Program-made: the position numbers and the translations under genes | Shown: in pieces, positions 1 through 6,734 of the stretch | Layout of the letters: every line of letters starts with the position of its first letter | Numbering within the stretch: the first letter of the stretch is position 1 | The notes under the pieces: model-generated | Databases searched by the model: none | What the model was told of the DNA's origin: nothing | The model's input: only the letters and a program-made list of their open reading frames with translations | Origin: Devosia equisanguinis | GTDB lineage: Bacteria > Pseudomonadota > Alphaproteobacteria > Rhizobiales > Devosiaceae | Direction: 5' to 3' | Assembly: GCA_945888565.1 (NCBI GenBank) | Contig: CAMDAL010000108.1 | Location: 1 to 11,303 of the forward strand | DNA: 11,303 bases

Positions 1-433
1 TGACGAGGACGGGTCGCTGACCCTGTTGCGGCATTCCGTCTTGCCGCTCGAGGCCATCGTGTTGGGCAAGCTGATCGCCCACTGGCTGGTCACCGCGGTG
101 CCGCTGCTGCTGGCGACGCCGATCCTGGCGCTGCTGCTCAACATGTCGATGGACCAGTTGGCCCGCACGGCACTGGCGCTACTGATCGGCACGCCGGCGC
201 TGACCGCCTTCGGGGCACTTGGCGCGGCGGTGACGGTCGGCCTGCGCCGCGGCGGGCTCGTCGCGCCGGTGCTGATCCTGCCGCTCGCCATTCCGGTGAT
301 GATTTTCGGGGTCGGGATGATGGACCCGGTGGCCGGGGGCGGCGCGACACTGTTTCTCCTTGCGCTCAGCCTCGTCGTGACGGCCTTCTCACCTTTTCTG
401 GCGGCGCTTGCCTTGCGCGCGGCCGGGGAATAG
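1..433 (+). CDS. ccmB: Heme exporter protein CcmB, C-terminal part (5' end outside window)
   Basis: This is the membrane subunit of the CcmAB transporter, part of System I cytochrome c maturation. In the family CcmB works with the ATPase CcmA to release holo-CcmE from CcmC/CcmD. The reading frame is open from base 2 to the TAG at 431-433, giving 143 visible residues. Full-length CcmB proteins are about 220 residues, so roughly the first third is missing. The visible part starts in a DEDGSL-type segment, continues through GKLIAHWLVT, and has about four strongly hydrophobic stretches typical of this ABC-2-like permease. Internal TTG or ATG codons here are not starts, because the frame continues upstream. 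The gene ends 11 bases before ccmC, in the same operon. Position and sequence together make the call firm; the partial length is an edge effect and not a mutation. Confidence 0.9.
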   Translation, partial: DEDGSLTLLRHSVLPLEAIVLGKLIAHWLVTAVPLLLATPILALLLNMSMDQLARTALALLIGTPALTAFGALGAAVTVGLRRGGLVAPVLILPLAIPVMIFGVGMMDPVAGGGATLFLLALSLVVTAFSPFLAALALRAAGE

Positions 434-444
434 AGCCGAGATCC

Positions 445-1206
445 ATGATCGCAACTGCCACCAAACAGCCCAACTGGTTCAGCCGCCTGGCGCATCCGGG
501 GCACTTTCTGAACTGGACCCGCTTCCTCGTCTGGCCGCTGGCCGTGGCGACGGCGATCAGCTTTGCTGTGGGGCTGTGGTTCGCCTTCCTCAATTCGCCC
601 GAGGACTACCAGATGGGCGACATGGTGCGCGTCATGTACGTGCACGTGCCGAACGCCTGGCTCAGCCAGTTCGTTTATGGCGTGATGTTCGCGGCGGCGC
701 TCGGCTCGCTGGTCTGGCGCCATCCGCTGGCTGACGTGGCCAACAAGGCCGCCGCGCCGCTCGGCGCCGCCTTCACCGCGCTGGCGCTCTATACCGGTGC
801 GCTGTGGGGCCGGCCGACCTGGGGCACGTTCTGGGAGTGGGACGGGCGCATGACCTCGACGCTGGTGCTGCTGCTGATCTACCTCGGCATCATCGCGCTG
901 TGGCGGGCCTTCGACGACCAGATCAAGGCGGGGCGCATCGTTGCCATCGTCACCCTGATCGGCGGCATCAACATCCCGATCATCAAGTTCTCGGTCGACT
1001 GGTGGAACACCCTGCACCAGCCGGCGAGCGTCTTTACCGCCGATGGGCCGCGCATGCCGGCCTCGCTGCTGACGCCGCTGCTGGTGATGATGCTGGCCTT
1101 CACGCTGCTGGGCATCCTGCTCGGGCTTATCCGCATGCGCACCGAAATCCTGCGCCGCCGGGCCGACAGCATGAGCCGCCAGGCAGCGATCGGAGCCGCG
1201 CGATGA
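445..1206 (+). CDS. ccmC: Heme transporter CcmC
   Basis: CcmC delivers heme to the periplasmic chaperone CcmE in cytochrome c maturation. The 253-residue protein is the usual family length. It carries the tryptophan-rich WWD motif at about residues 121-133 (WGRPTWGTFWEWD), which binds heme at the periplasmic face. The two conserved histidines expected as axial heme ligands are visible as H67 (VHVPNAW) and H191 (LHQP). Around six hydrophobic helices are spread along the chain, and the C-terminal tail is basic (RMRTEILRRR). The ATG at 445 follows ccmB by 11 bases. Its TGA overlaps the ccmD start in an ATGA at 1203-1206, which suggests translational coupling. Confidence 0.96.
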   Translation: MIATATKQPNWFSRLAHPGHFLNWTRFLVWPLAVATAISFAVGLWFAFLNSPEDYQMGDMVRVMYVHVPNAWLSQFVYGVMFAAALGSLVWRHPLADVANKAAAPLGAAFTALALYTGALWGRPTWGTFWEWDGRMTSTLVLLLIYLGIIALWRAFDDQIKAGRIVAIVTLIGGINIPIIKFSVDWWNTLHQPASVFTADGPRMPASLLTPLLVMMLAFTLLGILLGLIRMRTEILRRRADSMSRQAAIGAAR

Positions 1207-1370
1207 CCGACCACCAGCTGTTCATCCTCTGGTCCTACGTTGGGGTCGGGATCGTCACCTTCGGCATGATCGCGCTGGTTGCGTGGGATTCGCTGCGGGT
1301 GAAGAAGCGCCTCGCCGAACTCGAAAAGGCTGGCATCCGCCGCCGTTCTGCCGGAGCCTCGACGCCGTGA
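1203..1370 (+). CDS. ccmD: Heme exporter protein CcmD
   Basis: CcmD is a small single-pass membrane protein that helps release holo-CcmE from CcmC in the CcmABCD complex. This copy is 55 residues. It has one hydrophobic segment at about residues 13-28 (VGVGIVTFGMIALVAW), followed by a basic, helical cytoplasmic tail (RVKKRLAELEKAGIRRR). That layout is what defines the family, since sequence conservation is low. The ATG sits inside the last codons of ccmC (ATGA overlap). The TGA at 1368-1370 overlaps the GTG start of ccmG. The size, topology and position between ccmC and ccmG make the identification good despite the short length. Confidence 0.92.
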   Translation: MTDHQLFILWSYVGVGIVTFGMIALVAWDSLRVKKRLAELEKAGIRRRSAGASTP

Positions 1371-1909
1371 AGCCTCGTTTCCTTCTCGCACTGCTGCCGC
1401 TCGTCCTGCTCGTCGGGCTGATCGCCGTGTTCGCCACGCAGATGGGCCGCGATACGTCGCTGGTGCGCTCGGTGCTGATCGACAAGCCGGCGCCGACGTT
1501 CACGCTGCCCGCCGTGGCCGGCACCGGGGTCGAGGGCTTCGACACCGCGTCGCTCACCGGCGAAGTGACGGTGGTCAACGTCTTTGCCAGTTGGTGCGTG
1601 CCCTGCCGCGACGAGCATCCGCTGCTCGAAGTGCTGAAGGCCGAGTCGGGCGTCCGGCTGTTCGGCATCAACCAGCGCGACCAGGCGGACAACGCGGTGA
1701 AGTTCCTCACCGAGCTCGGCAACCCCTACGACCGCATCGGCGGCGACACCGACAACCGCGTCTCGATCGACTGGGGCGTCTATGGCGTGCCGGAGACCTT
1801 CGTGGTCAACGCGGCGGGGGTCATCACCTACAAGCATGTGGGGCCGATGACGCCCGAAACGCTGCGCGACGACGTGCTGCCGGCGGTCGAGCGGGCCAAG
1901 GCGTCCTGA
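1367..1909 (+). CDS. ccmG: Thiol:disulfide interchange protein CcmG (DsbE family)
   Basis: CcmG is a membrane-anchored periplasmic thioredoxin-like protein that keeps the CXXCH cysteines of apocytochrome c, or its partner CcmH, reduced for heme attachment. I take the GTG at 1367 as the start. It overlaps the ccmD stop (GTGA, 1367-1370) and opens directly into a signal anchor at about residues 2-25 (KPRFLLALLPLVLLVGLIA). An upstream in-frame start at 1283 would add residues that belong to ccmD in another frame. The 180-residue product has the active site WC77VPC80, the cis-proline region GVP142ETF, and the acidic/GIN region (FGINQRDQ) typical of the DsbE/CcmG group. The next ccm genes (ccmF, ccmH, ccmI) are not adjacent, so in this genome they must lie elsewhere. 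Confidence 0.95.
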   Translation: MKPRFLLALLPLVLLVGLIAVFATQMGRDTSLVRSVLIDKPAPTFTLPAVAGTGVEGFDTASLTGEVTVVNVFASWCVPCRDEHPLLEVLKAESGVRLFGINQRDQADNAVKFLTELGNPYDRIGGDTDNRVSIDWGVYGVPETFVVNAAGVITYKHVGPMTPETLRDDVLPAVERAKAS

Positions 1910-1951
1910 GGATCGGAACCCGCTGCCCCTGACGATCATTCCTCCTGCAAG

Positions 1952-1965
1952 CGCCGCACCCGGCG
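1952..1965 (+). other. Small GC-rich hairpin after ccmG
   Basis: CGCCG and CGGCG flank a 4-base loop CACC, giving a perfect 5-bp stem between the ccmG stop and the next gene's Shine-Dalgarno. No T tract follows, so it is at best a weak transcription stop or leader hairpin. This short stem could also be chance in GC-rich DNA. Confidence 0.25.
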
Positions 1966-1986
1966 GCCACACAGAGGAGATTGTCC

Positions 1987-2358
1987 ATGCAGACCGCAAC
2001 CAACCTTCGCTCCATCGCTGAAGGCATGAAGGTGTTCGACCGCGAGCGCCATGAGATCGGCAAGGTCGAGTACGTGCAGTTCGGCGACGACAACCCGGCC
2101 ACGCCGGAAGTCGAGGCCGCCGCGCCGAACACCCTCGATGACCGGCGGAACACGCTGGTCGGAGCAATCGCCGACGCTTTCGGCGACGACGACCTGCCCG
2201 AGGAAATCCGCCAGCGCCTGCTGCTGCAGGGTTTTGTCCGCATTGACGCCAACGGCCTGTTCGCCGCTGATCGCTACGTCACGCCGGAGCAGATCGCGTC
2301 GGTGTCGGCTGACGGGCTCATGCTGAACGTCAGCAAGGACGAGCTGGTCAAGCACTGA
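1987..2358 (+). CDS. PRC-barrel / DUF2171-like hypothetical protein
   Basis: This 123-residue soluble protein has no signal peptide or membrane segment. The ATG at 1987 is chosen because AGAGGAGA ends six bases upstream; the in-frame TTG at 1981 lies too close to that site. The N-terminal part (GMKVFDRERHEIGKVEYVQF, about residues 13-32) matches the 'instruction to a barrel' pattern of PRC-barrel and DUF2171 proteins. The C-terminal part (DRYVTPEQIASVSADGLMLN, about 95-114) looks like the closing strand of the same fold. The middle (about 33-80) is acidic and looks like an insert with a short helix. Some PRC-barrel proteins bind RNA or photosynthetic complexes, but nothing here indicates a partner. 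The gene stands 77 bases after ccmG, probably with its own control. Function is unknown; the family call is from recognition, not a search. Confidence 0.75.
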   Translation: MQTATNLRSIAEGMKVFDRERHEIGKVEYVQFGDDNPATPEVEAAAPNTLDDRRNTLVGAIADAFGDDDLPEEIRQRLLLQGFVRIDANGLFAADRYVTPEQIASVSADGLMLNVSKDELVKH

Positions 2359-2364
2359 GGTTGA

Positions 2365-2417
2365 GACGCCCCCTCCACCAGCCTACGGACCATGCGAAGC
2401 ATGGTGGAGGGGGCGTC
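2365..2417. terminator. Perfect 16-bp inverted repeat at a convergent junction (candidate bidirectional terminator or dispersed palindrome)
   Basis: GACGCCCCCTCCACCA at 2365-2380 is exactly repeated in inverse at 2402-2417, with a 21-base loop. A second, competing inverted repeat is nested in the loop: ACCATGC at 2389-2395 with GCATGGT at 2399-2405, around GAA. The two pairings share bases 2402-2405, so they are mutually exclusive at the base of the loop. The element lies between the PRC-like gene (ends 2358) and yciB (ends 2428), which converge here. There is no T tract on either side, so it is not a classic Rho-independent terminator. It may be one copy of a dispersed intergenic repeat. Confidence 0.6.
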
Positions 2418-2427
2418 CCCTGCTCAG

Positions 2428-3132
2428 CTAAGGCTGCGAAGCGCCCGGCGGCGGCATTACTTCCACCGGCTCTTTCGGGTCGATGGCGTATTTGTTGAGC
2501 AGCGGCACCTGCAGCATCGAGAACACGACGGTGATCGGCATCACCGCCCAGAGCTTGAAGCCGGCGTAAAACTTGTCGGCTTCTGCCACGTCGGTGATGA
2601 ACAGGCCCGAGCCGCGCCAGGCGAACTCGTTGAGCACCGCGAGCAGGAAGAAGAATAGGCCCCAGCGGACCGTGAGCTTCTGCCAGCCCTCGGGCTTGAG
2701 GTGGTAGACCTCTCCGAACACATATTTCAGCAGCGACTGACCGAACAGCAGCCCGCCCAGCAGCGTCGCGCCGAACAGCGAGTTGACGATTGTCGGCTTG
2801 ATCTTGATGAAGGTCGAATCCTGCAGCCACAGGGTCAGCGTGCCGAAGATCAGCACCACGGCGAGGGTTACCAGCGGCATCACCGCGACGCGCTTGAACA
2901 GCATCCACGATATGGCGAGCGAGATCACCATCGCCACCATGAAGGGGGCGGTGGCGAAGATGATCGGGCTGGCGAACAGCGAGCGCAGCAGCTCCGAGCG
3001 CTCCAGCCAGCCTTCGCCGAACGTCGTGCAGATGAAGAACACCAGCAGCGGGCCGATTTCGAGGCCGACGCGGATCAGCTGCGGGCGCAGCTCATCCCAG
3101 TTGATCTCGGGTTCCTTGGTCGTATCCGTCAT
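2428..3132 (-). CDS. yciB: Inner membrane septation protein A (YciB/IspZ family)
   Basis: This is a polytopic inner-membrane protein of the YciB/IspA septation family, linked in other bacteria to cell division and envelope integrity. Its biochemical activity is not settled. The 234-residue protein has about six hydrophobic segments (roughly 20-37, 54-79, 83-103, 115-132, 156-171 and 194-212). It shows family landmarks: DSTFIKIKPT at 105-114, a NEFAWR motif at about 168-173, and a C-terminal amphipathic run ending in a proline-rich tail. It is a little longer than the ~180-residue enterobacterial form because of extra residues at both ends. AGGGA lies seven bases before the ATG. The ATG overlaps the ftsY stop (ATGA on the minus strand, 3132-3129), so it is the last gene of the dapF-mtaB-ftsY-yciB operon. 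Confidence 0.92.
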   Translation of the reverse strand: MTDTTKEPEINWDELRPQLIRVGLEIGPLLVFFICTTFGEGWLERSELLRSLFASPIIFATAPFMVAMVISLAISWMLFKRVAVMPLVTLAVVLIFGTLTLWLQDSTFIKIKPTIVNSLFGATLLGGLLFGQSLLKYVFGEVYHLKPEGWQKLTVRWGLFFFLLAVLNEFAWRGSGLFITDVAEADKFYAGFKLWAVMPITVVFSMLQVPLLNKYAIDPKEPVEVMPPPGASQP

Positions 3133-4430
3133 CTGGTATTCCCTGCTATCGCCTGCGCGAAGTCGCGCGCCGCGAACGGCTCGAGGTTGTCGACACCCTC
3201 GCCCACACCGATGAAGTGAACGGGCAGGGCAAATTTCCGGGCGATGGCGACTAGAATGCCGCCGCGCGCCGTGCCATCGAGCTTGGTCATCACCAGCCCG
3301 GTCACCCCTGCGCGCTTGCCGAAGATTTCGACCTGGCTGAGGGCATTCTGTCCGGTAGTGGCATCGAGCGTCAGCAATGTGGCATGCGGCGCGGTCGGGT
3401 CGACCTTCTTGATGACGCGGATGATCTTTTCGAGCTCGCTCATCAACTCGTCGCGGTTCTGCAGCCGCCCGGCGGTGTCGATCAGCAGCACGTCGGCGCC
3501 CTCTTCGCGCGCCCGCTCGACGGCCTCGTAGGCGAGGCCCGAGGCATCGGAGCCCGGCGGCTTCCGGATCACGGTCGCGCCGGTGCGATCACCCCAGACC
3601 TGCAGCTGCTCGATCGCGGCGGCGCGGAAGGTGTCGCCGGCCGCCAGCATCACGGTCTTGCCCTGAGCGTGGTAGAGGCTCGCGAGCTTGCCGATGGTGG
3701 TGGTCTTGCCGGTGCCGTTGACGCCGACCATCAGGATGACGAAAGGCTTCTTGCCCGTATCGAGGGCCAGCGGCTGCGCCACCGGCTCCAGCACCTTGAC
3801 GATCTCGGCCGAGAGAACTTCCCGGACTTCCTCGCTGGTGATGTCGCGGTCGAAGCGGTCGCGGCGCAGCGCGTCGGTGACGGTGGTCGCCATGTCGACG
3901 CCGAAATCGGACTGGATCAGGATGTCTTCGAGCTCGTCGAGCATCCCCTGGTCGAGCTTTTTCTTGGTGAAGACGGCGGCGATCGAGCCGGTCAACTGGT
4001 CGGACGAGCGCTTCAGCCCGGAGGCGAGGCGCTGGAACCAGTTCTGCTTTTTCGGCGGTTCGGTCGGGACAGCCGGCACGGGGACAGCCGGTGCGATGTT
4101 CGGAACCGGATCGGTTGCCTCGACGACCTCATCCTGCAGCGCCTCGATATAGTCGGGCCGGGTCTCGGGCGGGCCGGCGGGCGGCAGGGGCTCGCCCTCG
4201 GCAGGCGCGGCCTCGGGCGTTATCAGCAGCCCGGCCTCGTGCATCGCCGCTTCGAGCGCGATTTCCTGGTCGGGCGGCAGCACCAGCGGCGCGGCGTCCA
4301 CCACCTCGTCGAGGATGATGTCGGCCTCTAGGTCTTCCGCCACCGTGTGCTCAGGGGCCGGTGCCGGCTTGACCGGTTCACCGCCGCCGAACAGTCGCTG
4401 GAAGAAGCCGGGTTTCTTCTGTTCCGCCAT
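3129..4430 (-). CDS. ftsY: Signal recognition particle receptor FtsY
   Basis: FtsY is the membrane-associated SRP GTPase that docks ribosome-SRP complexes to the Sec translocon. The start at 4430 gives MAEQKKPGFFQRLF and 433 residues. An upstream in-frame start would only extend into the mtaB coding region. Residues 1-128 form an acidic, Pro/Ala-rich A domain. A second WFQRL segment at 131-135 opens the N domain (about 131-225). The G domain follows with G1 GVNGTGKTT (236-244), DTFRAAA (266-272), DTAG (318-321), TKLD (382-385) and the closing GVGEG (408-412). All GTPase motifs are intact. The start codon overlaps the mtaB stop by one base (TGATG, 4432-4428) and its stop overlaps the yciB start, so translation is probably coupled on both sides. 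Its GTPase partner Ffh is encoded on the opposite strand at 8921. Confidence 0.97.
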   Translation of the reverse strand: MAEQKKPGFFQRLFGGGEPVKPAPAPEHTVAEDLEADIILDEVVDAAPLVLPPDQEIALEAAMHEAGLLITPEAAPAEGEPLPPAGPPETRPDYIEALQDEVVEATDPVPNIAPAVPVPAVPTEPPKKQNWFQRLASGLKRSSDQLTGSIAAVFTKKKLDQGMLDELEDILIQSDFGVDMATTVTDALRRDRFDRDITSEEVREVLSAEIVKVLEPVAQPLALDTGKKPFVILMVGVNGTGKTTTIGKLASLYHAQGKTVMLAAGDTFRAAAIEQLQVWGDRTGATVIRKPPGSDASGLAYEAVERAREEGADVLLIDTAGRLQNRDELMSELEKIIRVIKKVDPTAPHATLLTLDATTGQNALSQVEIFGKRAGVTGLVMTKLDGTARGGILVAIARKFALPVHFIGVGEGVDNLEPFAARDFAQAIAGNTR

Positions 4431-5695
4431 CAGGCTGCCGATCTCATCGTTTCGCCGACGAGACTGTCGGCAGTGCACCCGGTGATGCGCACCGGTACGA
4501 GTTCGCCAGCGGCGTGACCGGGAACGGCAACGGTGAGGAACTGTTCCTGCCGCCCCATCCCGTCCTTCTCGACCAGCACGTTTTCAACCATGCCGAGGCG
4601 CGACTGCGCCAGCTTTTCGATCTGCGCGCTGCCCAGCGCCCTGAGCCGGTTGGCCCGGGCCTTCGCCACGGCCTTGTCCACCTGCGGCATGCGCGCTGCC
4701 GGGGTGCCCGGGCGCGGCGAGTAGGGGAAGGCGTGGATGTAAGTGAGGTTCGCCGTCTCGATGAACTCCAGCGAGCTCTCGAACATCTCGTCGGTCTCGG
4801 TCGGAAACCCGGCAATGATATCGGCACCGAAGACGATCTCGGGGCGCAAGCTCCGCAGCTTCTCGACCACGGCGAACGCATCCGCGCGCAGGTGGCGGCG
4901 CTTCATCCGCTTCAAAATCATGTCGTCGCCCGACTGGAGCGACAAATGCAGATGCGGCATCAGCCGCCGGTCCGATGCCATGGCGTCATAGAACGCTTCG
5001 TCGGCCTCGATTGAATCGATCGACGAGATGCGCAGGCGCGGCAGGTCCGGCACGTGGCGGAGGATCTGCTGGGTCAGCTTGCCGAGGGTCGGCTGGCCGG
5101 GCAGGTCGGGGCCGTAGGAGGTGATGTCGACGCCGGTCAGGACGATCTCGCGATAGCCGTTGCCGACCAGTTTCTTGATCTGCTCGACCACCGCGCCCAT
5201 CGGCACCGAGCGGCTCGGACCCCGGCCGAAGGGAATGATGCAGAAGGTGCAGCGATGGTCGCAGCCGTTCTGCACCTGCACGAAGGCGCGGGTCCGCCCG
5301 TCCATCCCTTCGATCAGGTGGCCGGCGGTCTCCTTCACCGACATGATGTCGTTGACCTGCACCTTGTCGTTCAGCGGCACGCCGAACGCCATCGGGGCAT
5401 AGCTCTCGGACTTCAGCTTGTCGGCATTGCCGATGACGAGGTCGACCTCGGACATGTCGCCGAAGGTGCGCGCCTCGGTCTGCGCCGCACAACCGGTGAC
5501 GATGATCTTGCGCTCGGGGTTGTCGCGCTTCGCCTTGCGGATCGCCTGCTTGGCCTGTCGCACCGCTTCCTGCGTGACCGCGCAGGTGTTGATGATGATG
5601 GTGTTGTCGAGCCCGGCCTTTTCGGCCTCGGACTTCATCACCTCGCCCTCATAGGCGTTGAGGCGGCAGCCGAACGTGAGGGTCTCTATGGCCAT
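4430..5695 (-). CDS. mtaB: tRNA N6-threonylcarbamoyladenosine 2-methylthiotransferase MtaB
   Basis: MtaB is a radical-SAM methylthiotransferase that converts t6A37 to ms2t6A37 in ANN-decoding tRNAs, using two 4Fe-4S clusters. The start at 5695 (MAIETLTFGC) is preceded by AGGTGG at a normal distance; the longer frame upstream would run into dapF. The 421-residue protein has the UPF0004 N-terminal domain with cluster ligands C10, C38 and C69. The radical-SAM triad is C145-DHR-C149-TF-C152. A C-terminal TRAM-like region lies at about residues 360-421. The ITSYG and LHLSLQSGDD stretches are typical of the MtaB/MiaB superfamily. MtaB is preferred over MiaB because of the short TFGCRLNAYE N-terminus and the dapF/ftsY neighbourhood. 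It starts two bases after the dapF stop and overlaps ftsY by one base. Confidence 0.94.
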   Translation of the reverse strand: MAIETLTFGCRLNAYEGEVMKSEAEKAGLDNTIIINTCAVTQEAVRQAKQAIRKAKRDNPERKIIVTGCAAQTEARTFGDMSEVDLVIGNADKLKSESYAPMAFGVPLNDKVQVNDIMSVKETAGHLIEGMDGRTRAFVQVQNGCDHRCTFCIIPFGRGPSRSVPMGAVVEQIKKLVGNGYREIVLTGVDITSYGPDLPGQPTLGKLTQQILRHVPDLPRLRISSIDSIEADEAFYDAMASDRRLMPHLHLSLQSGDDMILKRMKRRHLRADAFAVVEKLRSLRPEIVFGADIIAGFPTETDEMFESSLEFIETANLTYIHAFPYSPRPGTPAARMPQVDKAVAKARANRLRALGSAQIEKLAQSRLGMVENVLVEKDGMGRQEQFLTVAVPGHAAGELVPVRITGCTADSLVGETMRSAA

Positions 5696-5696
5696 C

Positions 5697-6572
5697 TCAG
5701 GCCACCTGCTGCTCGGCCGTCCACGCGCCGGTGAACGGGTCGAACGTGCCGGCAAATTCCAGCTCGGCCGGGCCGGTCAGCAGCACATGGTCGTCGGCGC
5801 GCCACTCGATCACGAGGTCGCCGCCGGGCAGGGTCACCGTCGCCTTGCGGCCGGTGCGCTTGGTGCGCGCCGCATTGACGAGCGCCGCACAGGCGGCGGT
5901 GCCGCAGGCGCGGGTGAGGCCTGCGCCACGCTCCCAGGTGCGCAGCATGATGTGGTCGTCGGCCACAACCTGCGCGATCGAGATATTGGCGCGCTCGGGG
6001 AAGATTGGGTGGTTTTCGAGCAGCGGCCCGAAGCGATCGAGGGCGTAGTTCCACACGTCGTCCTCCACCCAGAAGGTGGCGTGCGGGTTGCCCATCGACA
6101 TCACTGAGGGCGTATGCAGTACCGGCGCATCGATCGGCCCGATCTGCAGCTCGATGCCGGTGGTGTCGTAGAATTCCTCGGCGAGCGGAATGTCCTGCCA
6201 GCCGAAGCGCGGCTTGCCCATATCGACCGTGATCTGCCCGTCCTCACGCTCGTCGCCGGTAAGGATGCCGGCCAGCGTCTCGAACACGAAGTGCTTGTTC
6301 CCGCTCTCGGCCGAAAGCGCCTGCACCACGCAGCGCATGCCGTTGCCGCAGGCCTGCGCCAGCGAGCCATCGGAGTTGATGATCTCGATATAATGCGCCG
6401 TGCCGGGCGTCCGCGGGTCATGGATGGCCATGATCTGGTCGAACTTCGTCGCCGGCGCAGCATTGATCGCCACGGCAGCGGCCGGCGTCACCCGGTCCTT
6501 GCGGCCACGCATGTCGGCAACGATGATCTCGTTGCCGAGCCCGTTCATCTTGAGAAATGGGGCGTTGGACAT
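5697..6572 (-). CDS. dapF: Diaminopimelate epimerase DapF
   Basis: DapF interconverts LL- and meso-diaminopimelate, giving the precursor of lysine and of the peptidoglycan cross-link. It is a cytoplasmic, PLP-independent enzyme using two cysteines. The start at 6572 gives MSNAPFLKMNGLGNE and 291 residues, close to the usual 275-290. The very long open frame upstream crosses the arsR gene in antisense and is not coding. Catalytic cysteines are C75 in ACGNGMR and C223 in the AGLTRACGTAA block. Substrate-site motifs MNGLGNE (9-15), MGNPHA (160-165) and ERGAG (214-218) are all present. It is the first gene of the minus-strand operon. Its promoter must lie in the 162-base divergent gap shared with arsR. 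Confidence 0.97.
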   Translation of the reverse strand: MSNAPFLKMNGLGNEIIVADMRGRKDRVTPAAAVAINAAPATKFDQIMAIHDPRTPGTAHYIEIINSDGSLAQACGNGMRCVVQALSAESGNKHFVFETLAGILTGDEREDGQITVDMGKPRFGWQDIPLAEEFYDTTGIELQIGPIDAPVLHTPSVMSMGNPHATFWVEDDVWNYALDRFGPLLENHPIFPERANISIAQVVADDHIMLRTWERGAGLTRACGTAACAALVNAARTKRTGRKATVTLPGGDLVIEWRADDHVLLTGPAELEFAGTFDPFTGAWTAEQQVA

Positions 6573-6599
6573 GTTCGGCGCCTGCTGGTTATGCGGCTG

Positions 6600-6629
6600 T
6601 ATATGGCGGAACTGACGCCAAATTGCCAG
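6600..6629 (-). promoter_or_regulatory. Weak candidate promoter for the dapF operon
   Basis: Read on the minus strand, CTGGCA (6629-6624) and CATATA (6605-6600) are separated by 18 bases. They lie about 30-55 bases before the dapF start and would give a leader of about 20 bases. The -35 matches consensus at four of six positions and the -10 at only three. This is the best pair I can see in the gap, but it is not strong. Confidence 0.25.
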
Positions 6630-6700
6630 TGCTGGGCCCGCCGCAGGCGGAGTCTGGTCATTCGCGCAGGGGTGGCCGCGCGGAAATGCGTCGGGAAATG

Positions 6701-6728
6701 TTGACATGTCGGAAATTTCCGACATAAT
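6701..6728 (+). promoter_or_regulatory. arsR promoter with near-consensus -35 and -10, predicted leaderless transcript
   Basis: TTGACA at 6701-6706 is a perfect -35. CATAAT at 6723-6728 matches the -10 consensus at five of six positions, with a 16-base spacer. Counting seven bases on from the -10 puts +1 at 6735, which is the A of the arsR ATG. There is no Shine-Dalgarno in front of that ATG. Both facts fit a leaderless mRNA. The spacer is filled by the operator listed separately. Confidence 0.75.
6707..6724. promoter_or_regulatory. Perfect 18-bp palindromic operator for the adjacent ArsR-type repressor
   Basis: TGTCGGAAATTTCCGACA is a perfect 18-bp dyad. It lies exactly between the -35 and the -10 and overlaps the first two bases of the -10. 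A dimer of the ArsR-family protein bound here would exclude RNA polymerase, giving negative autoregulation. The link to this repressor is inferred from position; ArsR-family operators are typically such dyads close to their own gene. Confidence 0.75.
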
Positions 6729-6734
6729 ACCCCT

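Noticed and set aside
1235..2167. Long minus-strand open frame (310 codons) over ccmD-ccmG
   Set aside because: It is antisense to ccmD, ccmG and the PRC-like gene, with His/Arg-rich shadow composition and no domain or ribosome-binding site.
3384..4331. Long plus-strand open frame (315 codons) over ftsY
   Set aside because: It lies antisense to ftsY, whose protein has all SRP GTPase motifs. The product is an Arg/Gly/Asp-rich shadow typical of high-GC DNA, with no recognisable domain.
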